NCBI GenBank assembly: GCA_900540085.1 | Contig: UQEU01000001.1 | Coordinates: 1-64,000 of the forward strand | DNA: 64,000 nucleotides | Direction of reading: 5' to 3' | DNA from: an uncultured Eubacteriales bacterium | Lineage (GTDB): Bacteria > Bacillota > Clostridia > Oscillospirales > Acutalibacteraceae | Part shown: positions 19,083 to 28,700 of the stretch, piece by piece | Layout: every line of letters begins with the position of its first letter | Position numbering within the stretch: the first letter of the stretch is position 1 | Made by a program: the position numbers and the translations under genes | Notes under the pieces: generated by a model | Seen by the model: the letters and a program-made list of their open reading frames with translations, nothing else | What the model was told of the DNA's origin: nothing | The model's database searches: none

Positions 19083-19928
19083 TTACAAAAAGTAGATTAT
19101 TACAGGTACTGCAATCAATATTAAATTCAGCACCATACACGCTATTTGAACAGGCTTGCTTTTTACTTTTTGAATGAATTTTTCAAGTTTTTTATTTTCT
19201 AACTTTTCTTCAATATCTTCTTTACACGCAATTTGGAAAACGCCGCCACATGTCAAACTGTTTGCCCTAAACATAAGCCAATATCCCGGATTCATAGTAA
19301 GAAGAACGCTTATAATCGGCGAAGCCAAAATACCGATATGTAAATAGCCGATTGAAGGTTTGAATTCACCAACTACAAACAGCCAGTTCCATATAGTATA
19401 GGCTGCAATCCAGCATATAGTCCCTATCATAACAACTTCGTTTGACTCGAACAATGTTCCTGATGAATGTGCGGCATTTGCAGTGTAAACACCGCTGAAC
19501 GGACCGGCAACATTTGCAAACCATTCACCAGATAACGTAAACACAGATGCACTTAAACATAAACCTGTAACAAAGTTAAACGGCTGATGATTTTTCAGCA
19601 AGTCTGTCAAGGTCGCCTCCATACAGTTAATTGCAAGAAAAACCAAAATCAATTTAACAAACAATTCGCCTCTCATCAGTCCGAAAATCGGAAGCAAGAT
19701 TAAGGCACGCATTATAACAAGCGTTGATAATTTAAGTCTTTCAAACATTACGGTTTTTAACTTAAACAATACGATTAATGGAAGCACTACATTGACAACA
19801 ACATTTACCCAAAGAGGAAAATATGATGTCAACATTGAAACGAAACAAATTAAAACAGTCCATATAAAAAATGTCTGCATTTGTCCCAATTTACCAAATA
19901 CTTTCCGGAAAAAGTTTTCTTTTTTCAT
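19083..19928 (-). CDS. Polytopic membrane protein, distant relative of the DUF5692-like protein
   Basis: The 281-residue protein has about eight hydrophobic segments. It repeats the polar intramembrane motifs of the protein at 15412-16332: INCMEATLTDLL (about 100), IAAYTIWNW (about 173) and RANSL (about 222). It is the first gene of the four-gene operon, has a good ribosome site (GAAAGAAGGG) and is preceded by a promoter and a FadR-like palindrome. Function is unknown. A paired or heteromeric membrane complex with the other protein would be consistent with the layout. Confidence 0.75.
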   Translation of the reverse strand: MKKENFFRKVFGKLGQMQTFFIWTVLICFVSMLTSYFPLWVNVVVNVVLPLIVLFKLKTVMFERLKLSTLVIMRALILLPIFGLMRGELFVKLILVFLAINCMEATLTDLLKNHQPFNFVTGLCLSASVFTLSGEWFANVAGPFSGVYTANAAHSSGTLFESNEVVMIGTICWIAAYTIWNWLFVVGEFKPSIGYLHIGILASPIISVLLTMNPGYWLMFRANSLTCGGVFQIACKEDIEEKLENKKLEKFIQKVKSKPVQIACMVLNLILIAVPVIIYFL

Positions 19929-19952
19929 AGTAACCCTTCTTTCAAAATTCTG

Positions 19953-19963
19953 TGGTCAGACCA
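19953..19963. promoter_or_regulatory. FadR-like operator palindrome
   Basis: TGGTCAGACCA is a perfect 5+1+5 palindrome and fits the TGGTNNNACCA core bound by FadR-type GntR regulators. It sits about 7-17 bases after the predicted transcription start of the minus-strand operon, where a bound repressor would block transcription. The divergent gene encodes a FadR-type protein. Confidence 0.7.
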
Positions 19964-19976
19964 ACACTTCGTTAAA

Positions 19977-20005
19977 ATAATAACACACTCTTTTTAATAA
20001 TTCAA
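19977..20005 (-). promoter_or_regulatory. Promoter of the membrane/redox operon
   Basis: On the minus strand TTGAAT (20000-20005), a 17-base spacer and TATTAT (19977-19982) form a good vegetative promoter. Confidence 0.65.
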
Positions 20006-20079
20006 TAGTTATTTAACAATTTTTTAAAATTTTTTGTTTAATTTGAATACGACATTTTTTTAATCAGCGATAATTATTG

Positions 20080-20108
20080 TTGATAATATACATATTTGGT
20101 GTTAATAT
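20080..20108 (+). promoter_or_regulatory. Promoter of the GntR-type regulator gene
   Basis: TTGATA (20080-20085), 17 bases, then TAATAT (20103-20108), 39 bases before the GTG start. Confidence 0.6.
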
Positions 20109-20147
20109 ATAATAAATGTACAAAAAACAAAAGGAGTGTCTAAAACC

Positions 20148-20852
20148 GTGCCATTTCAGAAAATAGTATTACCTACAATGAAAGAGATGTTTATACAGCA
20201 ACTTGAAGCAATGATTTTATCAGGAGAACTTCAACCCGGAGATAAACTCCCGAATGAGCGTGAACTTGCCACGAAAATGAATGTCAGCAGAACAATAGCA
20301 AATTCAGGAATACAAGAACTTTCAAGAAATGGTTTTGTTTCCATCGTTCCGAGAAAAGGTACTTTTGTAAACAACTATCTTCAGGAAGGAAACTTGGGTA
20401 CCTTAACTTCAATCGTAAGATATAATAACGGCCATTTTAACAAACAACTGCTCAATTCACTTATGGAATACAGAATAATAAATGAAAGCAAATGTGCATA
20501 CTTAGCCGCTTTAAATCATAATGACGAAGATATTGAGCATTTACAAAATTTAATGAAAAAATTAAAATCGTGTCAAACAACAGATAAAGCAGTGCAAATA
20601 AGCATAAAAATACACCATACAATATTTGCCGCTACACACAACATCATTTTCCCAATGGTTTACAACACATTTGGAGATATGCTGCAATCGCTCACTCAAC
20701 TTCTGTTTCAATATTTAGAAAAAGAAAGAGCATACGACGAATTGACAAATATCATAAATGCAATAAAAGACGGCGATGCGGAAAAGGCAAAACTGCTGAT
20801 GAAAAACTATTCGCTTTATTGCCGTGAAATAATAGCAGAAAACTATCGTTAA
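20148..20852 (+). CDS. GntR-family transcriptional regulator, FadR/FCD type
   Basis: The 234-residue protein has an N-terminal winged helix (GDKLPNERELATKMNVSRT, then GFVSIVPRKGTFV, about residues 30-80) and an all-helical C-terminal FCD-like ligand domain with His at about 151-152 (IHHTIF). Family members sense organic or fatty acids and act as homodimers. The start is a GTG at 20148 with AAGGAG 11 bases upstream; an earlier in-frame GTG at 20136 overlaps the ribosome site itself. It is divergent from the four-gene redox/membrane operon, and the palindrome in between is the natural target. Self-regulation is possible. Confidence 0.9.
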   Translation: MPFQKIVLPTMKEMFIQQLEAMILSGELQPGDKLPNERELATKMNVSRTIANSGIQELSRNGFVSIVPRKGTFVNNYLQEGNLGTLTSIVRYNNGHFNKQLLNSLMEYRIINESKCAYLAALNHNDEDIEHLQNLMKKLKSCQTTDKAVQISIKIHHTIFAATHNIIFPMVYNTFGDMLQSLTQLLFQYLEKERAYDELTNIINAIKDGDAEKAKLLMKNYSLYCREIIAENYR

Positions 20853-20915
20853 AAGTTTTATTTTGTTTATCTCTTTTTTATTTACATTTTATAATTTTAA
20901 TGTATAATAAAAGGT

Positions 20916-21848
20916 ATGAAAAATTTAACAGTAACAAAAAACGATGCTAACCAAAGGCTCGACCGTTTTTTAATGAAAACATATTGTACATTGCCAAAAT
21001 CTGTAATGTATAAATACATAAGAAAAAAGAGCATAAAAATTAATAAAAAAAGAGCGACGCCTGAACAAATATTAAATGAGGGCGACTTGATTGAACTTTA
21101 TATCAACGATGAGTTTCTTTGTGAAAAAAGACGCAGTTACGACTTTTTAAAAGCGTCAAAAAAACTCGACATCATTTATGAAGATGAAAATATAATCATT
21201 ATTGACAAGCCCGTCGGTCTTCTTTGTCATCCCGACAAAAATGAATTTACTGACACGGCTATATCAAGAATTAAACGATACCTATACGAAGAAAGAAAAT
21301 GGAATCCTGACGATTCTAAAGGCTTTTCCCCGTCAATCTGCAACCGACTTGACAGAAACACACAAGGTCTTGTTATTGCTGCAAAAAACGCTGACAGTTT
21401 AAGGATACTAAACGAAAAAATAAAAAAAAGAGAAATCTCTAAATACTACCTTGCAATTCTTAACGGAACACCAAAAGAAAAAGAAGGTACAATAAAGGGA
21501 TACCTTACTAAAAACGAACAAAAGAACAAAGTTTCTTTTTCACTTGAGAAAAAAGACAATTCAAAAAACAGTGAAACAAGATACAGAGTTCTTGAAACAA
21601 AAGGAGACAAATCTCTTGTTGAAGTAGAACTCATCACAGGCAGAACGCACCAAATAAGAGTTCACTTCGCTTCAATCGGCTGCCCTCTTTGTGACGACGG
21701 AAAATACGGAAAAGAACAAGGACGATTTCGCCAAAAACTATTTGCTTACAAACTCATATTTGACTTTAAAACTGATGCGAAAGAATTAAATTACTTAAAT
21801 AAAAAAGAAATTGTCGCTTCGACAAATATTTTTTTAAAGGAGTTTTAA
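20916..21848 (+). CDS. RluA-family 23S rRNA/tRNA pseudouridine synthase
   Basis: An N-terminal S4 RNA-binding domain (about residues 1-65) is followed by a pseudouridine synthase domain with the catalytic Asp in CNRLDRNTQG (about 148) and the GRTHQIRVHF motif (about 247). It isomerises uridine in rRNA or tRNA; the exact site (RluC- or RluD-like) cannot be told. Length 310 is normal. The AAAAGG site is only 2-3 bases from the ATG at 20916, and a TATAAT lies a few bases further up, so the transcript may be almost leaderless. It is followed at 1 base by a small membrane protein gene. Confidence 0.93.
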   Translation: MKNLTVTKNDANQRLDRFLMKTYCTLPKSVMYKYIRKKSIKINKKRATPEQILNEGDLIELYINDEFLCEKRRSYDFLKASKKLDIIYEDENIIIIDKPVGLLCHPDKNEFTDTAISRIKRYLYEERKWNPDDSKGFSPSICNRLDRNTQGLVIAAKNADSLRILNEKIKKREISKYYLAILNGTPKEKEGTIKGYLTKNEQKNKVSFSLEKKDNSKNSETRYRVLETKGDKSLVEVELITGRTHQIRVHFASIGCPLCDDGKYGKEQGRFRQKLFAYKLIFDFKTDAKELNYLNKKEIVASTNIFLKEF

Positions 21849-21849
21849 A

Positions 21850-22407
21850 ATGAAAGAAAAGTACGAAAGATTTATACGAATTATCTCTCCTCTGACTGTT
21901 ATCACGATATTTATTGCCGATATTGCAGTAATATTTTTTGCTGTTTTTGCAGTAAAAAAACTTATGCAGGCACCGTCGGGAATGCTGATTATAATGGTAC
22001 TTCTCGAACTTATGGCAATAGTAGTTGCCGTACTTGTTACAAAGCAGATATTTTCAGAAGGTATTGCATTTCGTGAAGATGAATTTGAATTTATCGGTCT
22101 TGACGACAAAAATGTTTTTGAATATGAAAACATTTACAATGTTACTTATGAAAAAGACACAAAAGCAAGTTTTGTAAAAAACTTCATTGACAGACATTCA
22201 ATCATATATATTGAAGACAAAAATCACGATATTACTTCCATCGATATCGGTCTTACCACAAAGTACACTACTGAATTAGTTGCAAAAGAGATATGTGAAA
22301 GATGCGGTATAAATTTTGTTCCACACAAACCCGATGAAAAATTTTCGTTTAAAAAGAAAAAGCAAAACAACAATGATAAAGAAAACGAAAACGATAACAA
22401 CAATTAA
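21850..22407 (+). CDS. Small membrane protein of unknown function
   Basis: The 185-residue protein has two hydrophobic segments (about 12-35 and 44-65), then a soluble beta-rich part that resembles membrane-proximal PH-like domains (FREDEFEFIG, SIIYIEDKNHDITS) and a low-complexity Lys/Asn/Asp/Glu tail. I do not recognise the family. AAGGAG lies 7 bases before its ATG and it begins right after the pseudouridine synthase stop, so it is in that operon; the next gene is a polyprenyl-phosphate transporter. A role at the membrane beside that transporter is only a guess. Confidence 0.75.
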   Translation: MKEKYERFIRIISPLTVITIFIADIAVIFFAVFAVKKLMQAPSGMLIIMVLLELMAIVVAVLVTKQIFSEGIAFREDEFEFIGLDDKNVFEYENIYNVTYEKDTKASFVKNFIDRHSIIYIEDKNHDITSIDIGLTTKYTTELVAKEICERCGINFVPHKPDEKFSFKKKKQNNNDKENENDNNN

Positions 22408-22432
22408 TTTTAATATAAGGTGAAATTGAATT

Positions 22433-23344
22433 ATGCAAAAAAAATCTAAAGCGTGGCTCAATCATTTGGTTGTCGCACTAAAAGGAATGTGGATAGGCGG
22501 AACGATGACTGTTCCGGGCGTAAGCGGCGGCTCTATGGCAATACTTTTGGGAATTTATGACAGACTTATTTTTTCCATAAGCAAATTTACAAAAGATATT
22601 AAAAACAACATCATATTTCTTGTTGAATTTGTGCTTGGAGCGGGCGTCGGTCTTGTTCTGTTTTCACAATTTATACTTATGTTACTTCAAAAATATACAA
22701 TGCCTACAAGTTACTTTTTTTTAGGCACAGTTGCAGGAGGCATTCCTCTCATCATCAAAGAAGCAAACATTAAAAAAAGTGATTTTCTCAACAAAAAGAC
22801 AGGAAAATACGACCACTATACAGTAGGAAAAGTTTTTCTTTACATCTTATACGCATTTATCGGAATAGGTTTTGTTTACCTAATTTCTCTTATACCTGAA
22901 GGTGTTTTCGCCGCTAATGAATCGGGTATCCAAAACTTTTTGATTAAAATAGCAGGCGGTGTCATTGTAGCAATTGCTCTTGTTTTACCCGGCATTTCCG
23001 TTTCACAAATGCTTTTAATGTTAGGACTTTACGAAGAAGTATTCGGTTCAATTAAAAACTTCGATATATTGCCTCTTATTCCTCTCGGTATCGGCTTGGT
23101 GGCAGGAATAATATTGTCAACACTTGCAATCGGAAAAGCGATTGAAAAACATCCGCAGGCAACATACATCATTGTGTTCGGCTTTGTTCTCGGAAGTTTA
23201 CCCGAACTTTTCCCGGGTATGCCAAACGGTTTGGAAATTTTTGTTTGCCTTTTGACTGCAATTTTAGGATTTGCAGTTATAATGCTGATAATGAAAGGCA
23301 GCGACGCAGCAGATAAAGCATCTAAAGAAAATTTAAACGAATAA
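22433..23344 (+). CDS. popT: DUF368/PopT-family polyprenyl-phosphate transporter
   Basis: The 303-residue protein has about eight hydrophobic segments. The family signature GMTVPGVSGGS-like motif is present as TMTVPGVSGGSMAILLG (about 21-38), with a second repeat VLPGISVSQMLLMLG (about 183-197). DUF368 proteins such as PopT have been shown to recycle undecaprenyl phosphate across the membrane, returning carrier lipid after wall polymer synthesis. It is the third gene of a small operon and is closed by a terminator at 23352. Gene symbol is by family; the paralogue type was not tested. Confidence 0.88.
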   Translation: MQKKSKAWLNHLVVALKGMWIGGTMTVPGVSGGSMAILLGIYDRLIFSISKFTKDIKNNIIFLVEFVLGAGVGLVLFSQFILMLLQKYTMPTSYFFLGTVAGGIPLIIKEANIKKSDFLNKKTGKYDHYTVGKVFLYILYAFIGIGFVYLISLIPEGVFAANESGIQNFLIKIAGGVIVAIALVLPGISVSQMLLMLGLYEEVFGSIKNFDILPLIPLGIGLVAGIILSTLAIGKAIEKHPQATYIIVFGFVLGSLPELFPGMPNGLEIFVCLLTAILGFAVIMLIMKGSDAADKASKENLNE

Positions 23345-23351
23345 AAAAAAA

Positions 23352-23380
23352 CGACGCAGTTTTGTTTATGAACCGCGTCG
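23352..23380. terminator. Terminator between popT and lipoprotein gene
   Basis: CGACGC (23352-23357) pairs with GCGTCG (23375-23380), extended inward by GTT/AAC after a mismatch; A-run before and T-run after make it work in both directions. Confidence 0.8.
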
Positions 23381-23394
23381 ATTTTTTTACATAT

Positions 23395-23895
23395 TTATTG
23401 TAAAAAATTTATTTCAAGATTTGCCGTTTCAAAAATTATTGAAACTAATTTTTGATTGCTGTTTTGAAAAATAACAAACGGTCCCAAATCCGTTTTTCCG
23501 TAATATTTATATCCCCCATCAACTTTTTTTGCATTTAGATTTTCAGCACCCTCAATATACATAAAAGCATTATACAGTGCAATGCAAGAATTATTTTTAT
23601 TGATATTGTTTATATCCATAGTTTCACTAATATCATTACTTTTAACAATAAAATCATTTTTTACACACTGCATTATCATTCCGTTTGCTTCGGTGGATTT
23701 TACCGTAACAGAAACGGAAGCATCTTTTTTTCGACATATTTTGCAGTTAAAAGAAAAATCGCCCGTTTTAACAACTGCATCACTTTCAAAAACAGTTGTC
23801 AGAACGGGCGAATAATTTTGTTTTTCACAAGCCGTAAAAATCATTGACGACAACAACACTGCAACGAACACAGCAAAAAACTTTTTCAAAAGCAA
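23395..23895 (-). CDS. Small lipoprotein of unknown function
   Basis: A signal peptide with a lipobox (MIFTAC, Cys at about 23) predicts export and lipid anchoring. The rest, about 140 residues, is beta-rich with two further Cys close together (CKIC) and no family I recognise. The start is a TTG, at 23895 or two codons later at 23889; the ribosome site is weak (AAAGAAG). It follows the NAD(P)HX repair gene by 8 bases and is probably translated from the same transcript. Confidence 0.75.
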   Translation of the reverse strand: MLLKKFFAVFVAVLLSSMIFTACEKQNYSPVLTTVFESDAVVKTGDFSFNCKICRKKDASVSVTVKSTEANGMIMQCVKNDFIVKSNDISETMDINNINKNNSCIALYNAFMYIEGAENLNAKKVDGGYKYYGKTDLGPFVIFQNSNQKLVSIIFETANLEINFLQ

Positions 23896-23903
23896 ACACT
23901 TCT

Positions 23904-25415
23904 TTACTCAAATTCTGACATCATTGCTCCTAAAAGTTCTGCCATATCCGACGAGGTCATACCTCTTTGTGACAACTCTCTTGCAGTTATATCTCCACAC
24001 ATACCGTGAACAAAAACGGCAGTTTTAGCCGCCTCTAAAGGCGACATTTTCTGTGCAATAAACGAACCTATCATACCTGCCAAAAGGTCTCCCGTACCTG
24101 CTTTTGCCATACCCGGATTGCCCGTTGTATTTACAAAAACTTCTTTGCCGTCGGTAACTATTGTATTTGCACCTTTCAGCACTACAATCGTTTTTGTCTT
24201 TTCTGCAAAAGCTTTGGCATAGCCTATTCTGTCTTTTTGGACAGTTGCGACATCTGTACCGACAAGCCGTGCCATCTCTCCCGGATGAGGAGTAAGAACT
24301 ACTGTTGAAGCAATGCCTTCAAGTAATTCTATGCGATTAGACACAATGTTTATTCCGTCTGCGTCCAAAACAATCGGACATTTTGCATTTTTTAATACTT
24401 GTGCCACCAAAACTTCAGTATCGTCGTTTATATCTATACCACAGCCGACAACTATACTGTCAGCCCAATCAAACTCGGGTAAAAGCGAGTTAACGCAACC
24501 CATAGAAAATGTTTTATTACTGTTTTCAGCCAAAGGCAAAAACAAAGACTCACACAGTTGTGATGCATACGGAACATAACAAGACTTTGGAAATGCACAC
24601 TTCAAAAGTCCCACGCCTGTTTTTAACGCTCCTTTAGCACAAATAATGCCTGCACCCGTCATCTTTTGGCTTGAACAAATGTTTAACTGATGACCGAAAT
24701 TGCCTTTATTTGAATTTAATGAACGAGGTTGGAAATTTTTGGCTATTTCTTTTTTAGTTATTGTTTCAGCGTATTTCTCTTCATAGCAATCTTGAGGTAT
24801 TCCGATATCTACCGTCTTAACTTCTCCGCAGTACATATTTCCGGGAGGCAATATATGTCCATACTTCAAAGTTGAAATTGCAATTGTAAATTCTGCCGAT
24901 ACGCACTTGCCTTCAATACTTCCGTCAGTAGCATTTACACCACTCGGAATATCTACCGAAATAATATGAGCATTGCTCTCATTTATCATATCAAATGCTA
25001 TATCAAACGGCTGCCTTGCTTTTCCGTGAAAACCTATTCCAAACACACAGTCAACGACAAAGGGAGATTTAATGCAGTCAATTTCATCAATATGAAAAAC
25101 ATCAATTTTGTCGTCTTTCATTTGCTCAAAATACATTAACGGCTCGGCAGTCTGCGGAGTTTTATCTACCAAAATAACTTCAACTTCACAACCGTAGCGT
25201 TTTAACAAAGACGCTATAACAAAACCGTCTCCTGCATTTTTTCCGTTCCCGCAAACAATTGATACTTTAGCACCTATAAGTTGTTCACCGTATCTTTTAC
25301 AGATTGCAAAAAAGCACTTTTCGCCTGCTCTTTTCATAAGTTCTGCTTCGCTGAAATACTTTTCAAATGAAATTTTTTCAACTTCTCTGATTTCCTGAGC
25401 TGTTAAAATCTTCAT
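23904..25415 (-). CDS. nnr: Bifunctional NAD(P)HX repair enzyme (epimerase + ADP/ATP-dependent dehydratase)
   Basis: The N-terminal half (about 1-210) is the YjeF_N epimerase domain (CGNGKNAGDGFVIA, VDIPSG). The C-terminal half (about 225-500) is the ribokinase-like dehydratase domain (LTPHPGEMARL, VLKGANTIV, GNPGMAKAGTGDLLAG). Together they repair hydrated NADH and NADPH. Length 503 is typical of the fused form. A strong AAGGGGTG site precedes ATG 25415. It follows acpS, a common neighbour in Firmicutes. Confidence 0.95.
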   Translation of the reverse strand: MKILTAQEIREVEKISFEKYFSEAELMKRAGEKCFFAICKRYGEQLIGAKVSIVCGNGKNAGDGFVIASLLKRYGCEVEVILVDKTPQTAEPLMYFEQMKDDKIDVFHIDEIDCIKSPFVVDCVFGIGFHGKARQPFDIAFDMINESNAHIISVDIPSGVNATDGSIEGKCVSAEFTIAISTLKYGHILPPGNMYCGEVKTVDIGIPQDCYEEKYAETITKKEIAKNFQPRSLNSNKGNFGHQLNICSSQKMTGAGIICAKGALKTGVGLLKCAFPKSCYVPYASQLCESLFLPLAENSNKTFSMGCVNSLLPEFDWADSIVVGCGIDINDDTEVLVAQVLKNAKCPIVLDADGINIVSNRIELLEGIASTVVLTPHPGEMARLVGTDVATVQKDRIGYAKAFAEKTKTIVVLKGANTIVTDGKEVFVNTTGNPGMAKAGTGDLLAGMIGSFIAQKMSPLEAAKTAVFVHGMCGDITARELSQRGMTSSDMAELLGAMMSEFE

Positions 25416-25443
25416 TAAATCACCCCTTTTGTTTATTTAATTT

Positions 25444-25755
25444 TTAATCATTAATCAAAACAACGGCAACGGCATAATTTCCGTCATGACTTATTGATAA
25501 ATCTGTTGAATTGACATTTAAATACGGTTTCCCGTTTTTATTGTGGAAAACTTCTACATCCGTTATCGGATATGTAATACCTGTACCAAGCGCTTTGAAA
25601 TATGCTTCTTTTGCTGCAAAAATGCCCGCAAAACTTTGAACGCTTTTACAATACTCTATTTCCTGTTCGGTAAAAACTTTTTTCAAGAAACGCTCGTTTT
25701 TGATACTTTTTTCCATTCTTGATATTTCAACAATATCGACGCCGATTTTACTCAT
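25444..25755 (-). CDS. acpS: Holo-[acyl-carrier-protein] synthase
   Basis: The 103-residue enzyme transfers phosphopantetheine from CoA to ACP. Motifs are IGVDIVEISRM at the N-terminus (metal-binding Asp) and FAAKEAYFKALGTG (Glu and Lys), then LSISHDG. The ATG at 25755 overlaps the last 8 bases of the beta-galactosidase gene, so translation is coupled. It is usual to find acpS next to the NAD(P)HX repair gene; the lacZ-like gene upstream is the less usual partner. Confidence 0.95.
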   Translation of the reverse strand: MSKIGVDIVEISRMEKSIKNERFLKKVFTEQEIEYCKSVQSFAGIFAAKEAYFKALGTGITYPITDVEVFHNKNGKPYLNVNSTDLSISHDGNYAVAVVLIND

Positions 25756-28700
25756 CTGCTTCACACTCTTCAAACTCGAAAGGTTTGATTACAAAAGAAA
25801 ACGCAAATTTCTTATTGCCCTTTGCAATTTTATGTTCAGCAGACGGAATTGGACCACAGGCATTTGAGCCTGCACCAAGCATATATCCGTCAATATACAC
25901 CGCAGTAGTATTTCTTTTTTCAATTTCTTCCTGATGAGAAACTTTTGCCAAATCTTGAGAAAGACTGTGTCTTGCGTTGAAAACAAACGGTTTTCCGATT
26001 GCTTCAAATCTAACACCTATTTTTCCTTTACCCGTAAGTTCTGCAAACCTTGTTTCAGTACGCATTCCGCTTTCTTGAGGTTTAATATACTTATGCTCCA
26101 TATTTGAAACGGTTGTTTCATAATTACCGAAAACAGCCTGCTCTTTAAAATCAGACAAATTCTCAATATCGCCCAAACCAAAATATTTGATATTTTCAAA
26201 ATGCGACGGCAATTCGACAAGAACACCAAATCGTGGTATATTTCTGATTTTTGAAACATAATCAAAAAATACATCTACCTTGATTTCTCCGTTGCCGAAA
26301 ATTTCATAGTTAACACGAGCATCTGCAAGGTATTTATAATTCGGAGTACTGATTAAATACGAGTTTTCCAAAACAACTGACTTATCAAGAATCTTTCTCT
26401 TTGACTTTGTAAGACTCGCTTTTGCATTTGCCAAATCGTACTTTTCCCAATTTTTCTTCATATACATATCGTTGTCAAGAGGAGCCCTAAACAATACAGG
26501 CTCAATACCCTTTTCAAAATATGCAGGCGTCTGATTAACAAGTTGCTCGCCTTTATAAATATAACTCATTATTTTGCCGTTACTTTTATTTACAAGCAAT
26601 TCAAAATCATTCGACTGAATATAGAAATTTTTAGAATTAAAATTGTCAAAAGTTTCTGCAATTTTAGGTGCGTCACAATCGGGTGCAGTAAATTTACACT
26701 CTGCATCACTCAAAACAAACTGTTCACTTGCAACTTCAAAATCGTCTTCATAATATTTGAAAACAATAACGGTATGGCTGTCTTTTTTCACGGACAAGTC
26801 AATTTTAATTTTCTCTTCTCTTTGCGGTTCAACACTAATGTCGAAACCACCGTTTTTTACTGACTTGCAATCTTCAAAAACTTCGTATTTTACTGTTAAG
26901 TCTGCATTTTCAAAATACTTATGATTAAAGAACTCATACTCGTTATCGGTAACTCTTTTGGCACGAACGGGACGATAGCAGTTTTTCATCTGTTCTGCAC
27001 CCGGATGTGCCTCACGGTTTGGAGAAAACAATCCGTCAACACAGAAGTTTGAATCGTGCTTAATTTCCGAATGGTCGCCGCCGTAAGTAAACTTAACATC
27101 TCCGTCTTCGTGGTAAACGGCATGGTCGGCAAACTCCCAAATACAGCCACCTATGAGATTGTCGTACTTGTAAAATGTTTCAACATATCTCTCAAGATCG
27201 CCTGCACCGACACCCATAGCGTGAGCGTACTCACAAGCAAAGTACGGTTTTTTGAAATATTTTTTTATTTTTCCTTGACCGATTTTTTCTACAAGAGAAA
27301 CTTCAGGATACATCATACTGATAACATCATAGCCTATACGGCGAGTTCTGATTGCACCTTCATAGTGAATAGGAATATCGGTAAGTTTTTTGAGATTTTG
27401 ATAGCAATAATCTTGACATTTATAACCGCCTGCCTCATTGCCTAAAGACCAAAAAGTTATAGAAGCGTGGTTTTTGTCACGCTCAAACATTCTGTAAACT
27501 CTGTCCCAATAATGTTCTTTCCATTTGAGATTATTACTTATTAAATTCGGTTTATATATTTCACAAACGCCGTGTGCTTCAATATCAGCCTCGTCCATAA
27601 CATAGATGCCGTACAAATCGCACAAATCCAAAAATGTCGGGTCGGGCGGATAATGAGAAGTTCTTATTGCGTTACAGTTGTATTCTTTGATAATTTCAAT
27701 ATCTTTTTTCATCTCGTCGCCTGTCATACAATAGCCTTTATCTGCCGTTGTATCATGGTGATTTACGCCGAGCAACTTAACTCTTTTGTCGTTGAAATAG
27801 AAAATGTTTTCTTTAATTTCAATATGCCTGAAACCGACATTTTTACGAACAATCTCTACAATTTCACCGTCAATCGAAAGAGTAAGATAAAGTTGATAGA
27901 GATACGGATTCTCTGCCGACCACTTTTTAACTTCAAGGTCTTCAAAATCGAGCGTTTCTATTTTTTCTTTGCCGACCTCTACCGATTTAGATGAGAAAAG
28001 TTCGCCGTTATCAAACAATTCTGCCGTAAGAACACAATCTTCCGTAACTTTCAAAGACGGAAAAACAATCATAGAGAAATTTTGCTTTTTACGGTCAAAT
28101 GTTGTTTTGATTTGAAAATCATAAATAGAATTGTCTTCAGTTCTTGTGAGCAAAACATCTCTGAAAATTCCGTTTGAACGAAACATATCCTGTGCTTCTA
28201 TATATGTACCGTTGCTCCATTTATGAACAACTGCAACAACTTCATTGATACCCTCTTTTAAAAACTCTGACACTTCAAATTCGGCAGTATTGTGAGAGCC
28301 TTCGGAATAACCTGCAAACTTTCCGTTTACAAAAACATCAAGACTGCCTGCAACACCTAAAAAAGTCAAGGTATAGTTGCCTGAAATATCCATAAGTTTA
28401 AAACTTTTAAGATATACACCGACAGGACAATCCGACGGAATATGAGGAGGTTTTACATCAAACGGGTACCTTTGGTTGATATAACAAGGTTTTTCATAGC
28501 CTGTGTATTGCCACATAGACGGAACACTAACAGTGTCAAAGTCAAAATTTTCCGTATCAATTTCTGTCGGAAGTTGTGAGCAGTTTTCGTAGTATTTAAA
28601 CTTCCATTCTCCGTTTAAAACAGCGACCATAGAAGACGAATATCTTTCTGTGAGAATGTCTGTTTTTTCAAGTTCCTCTTTATCATTGAAAGGAATGAAG

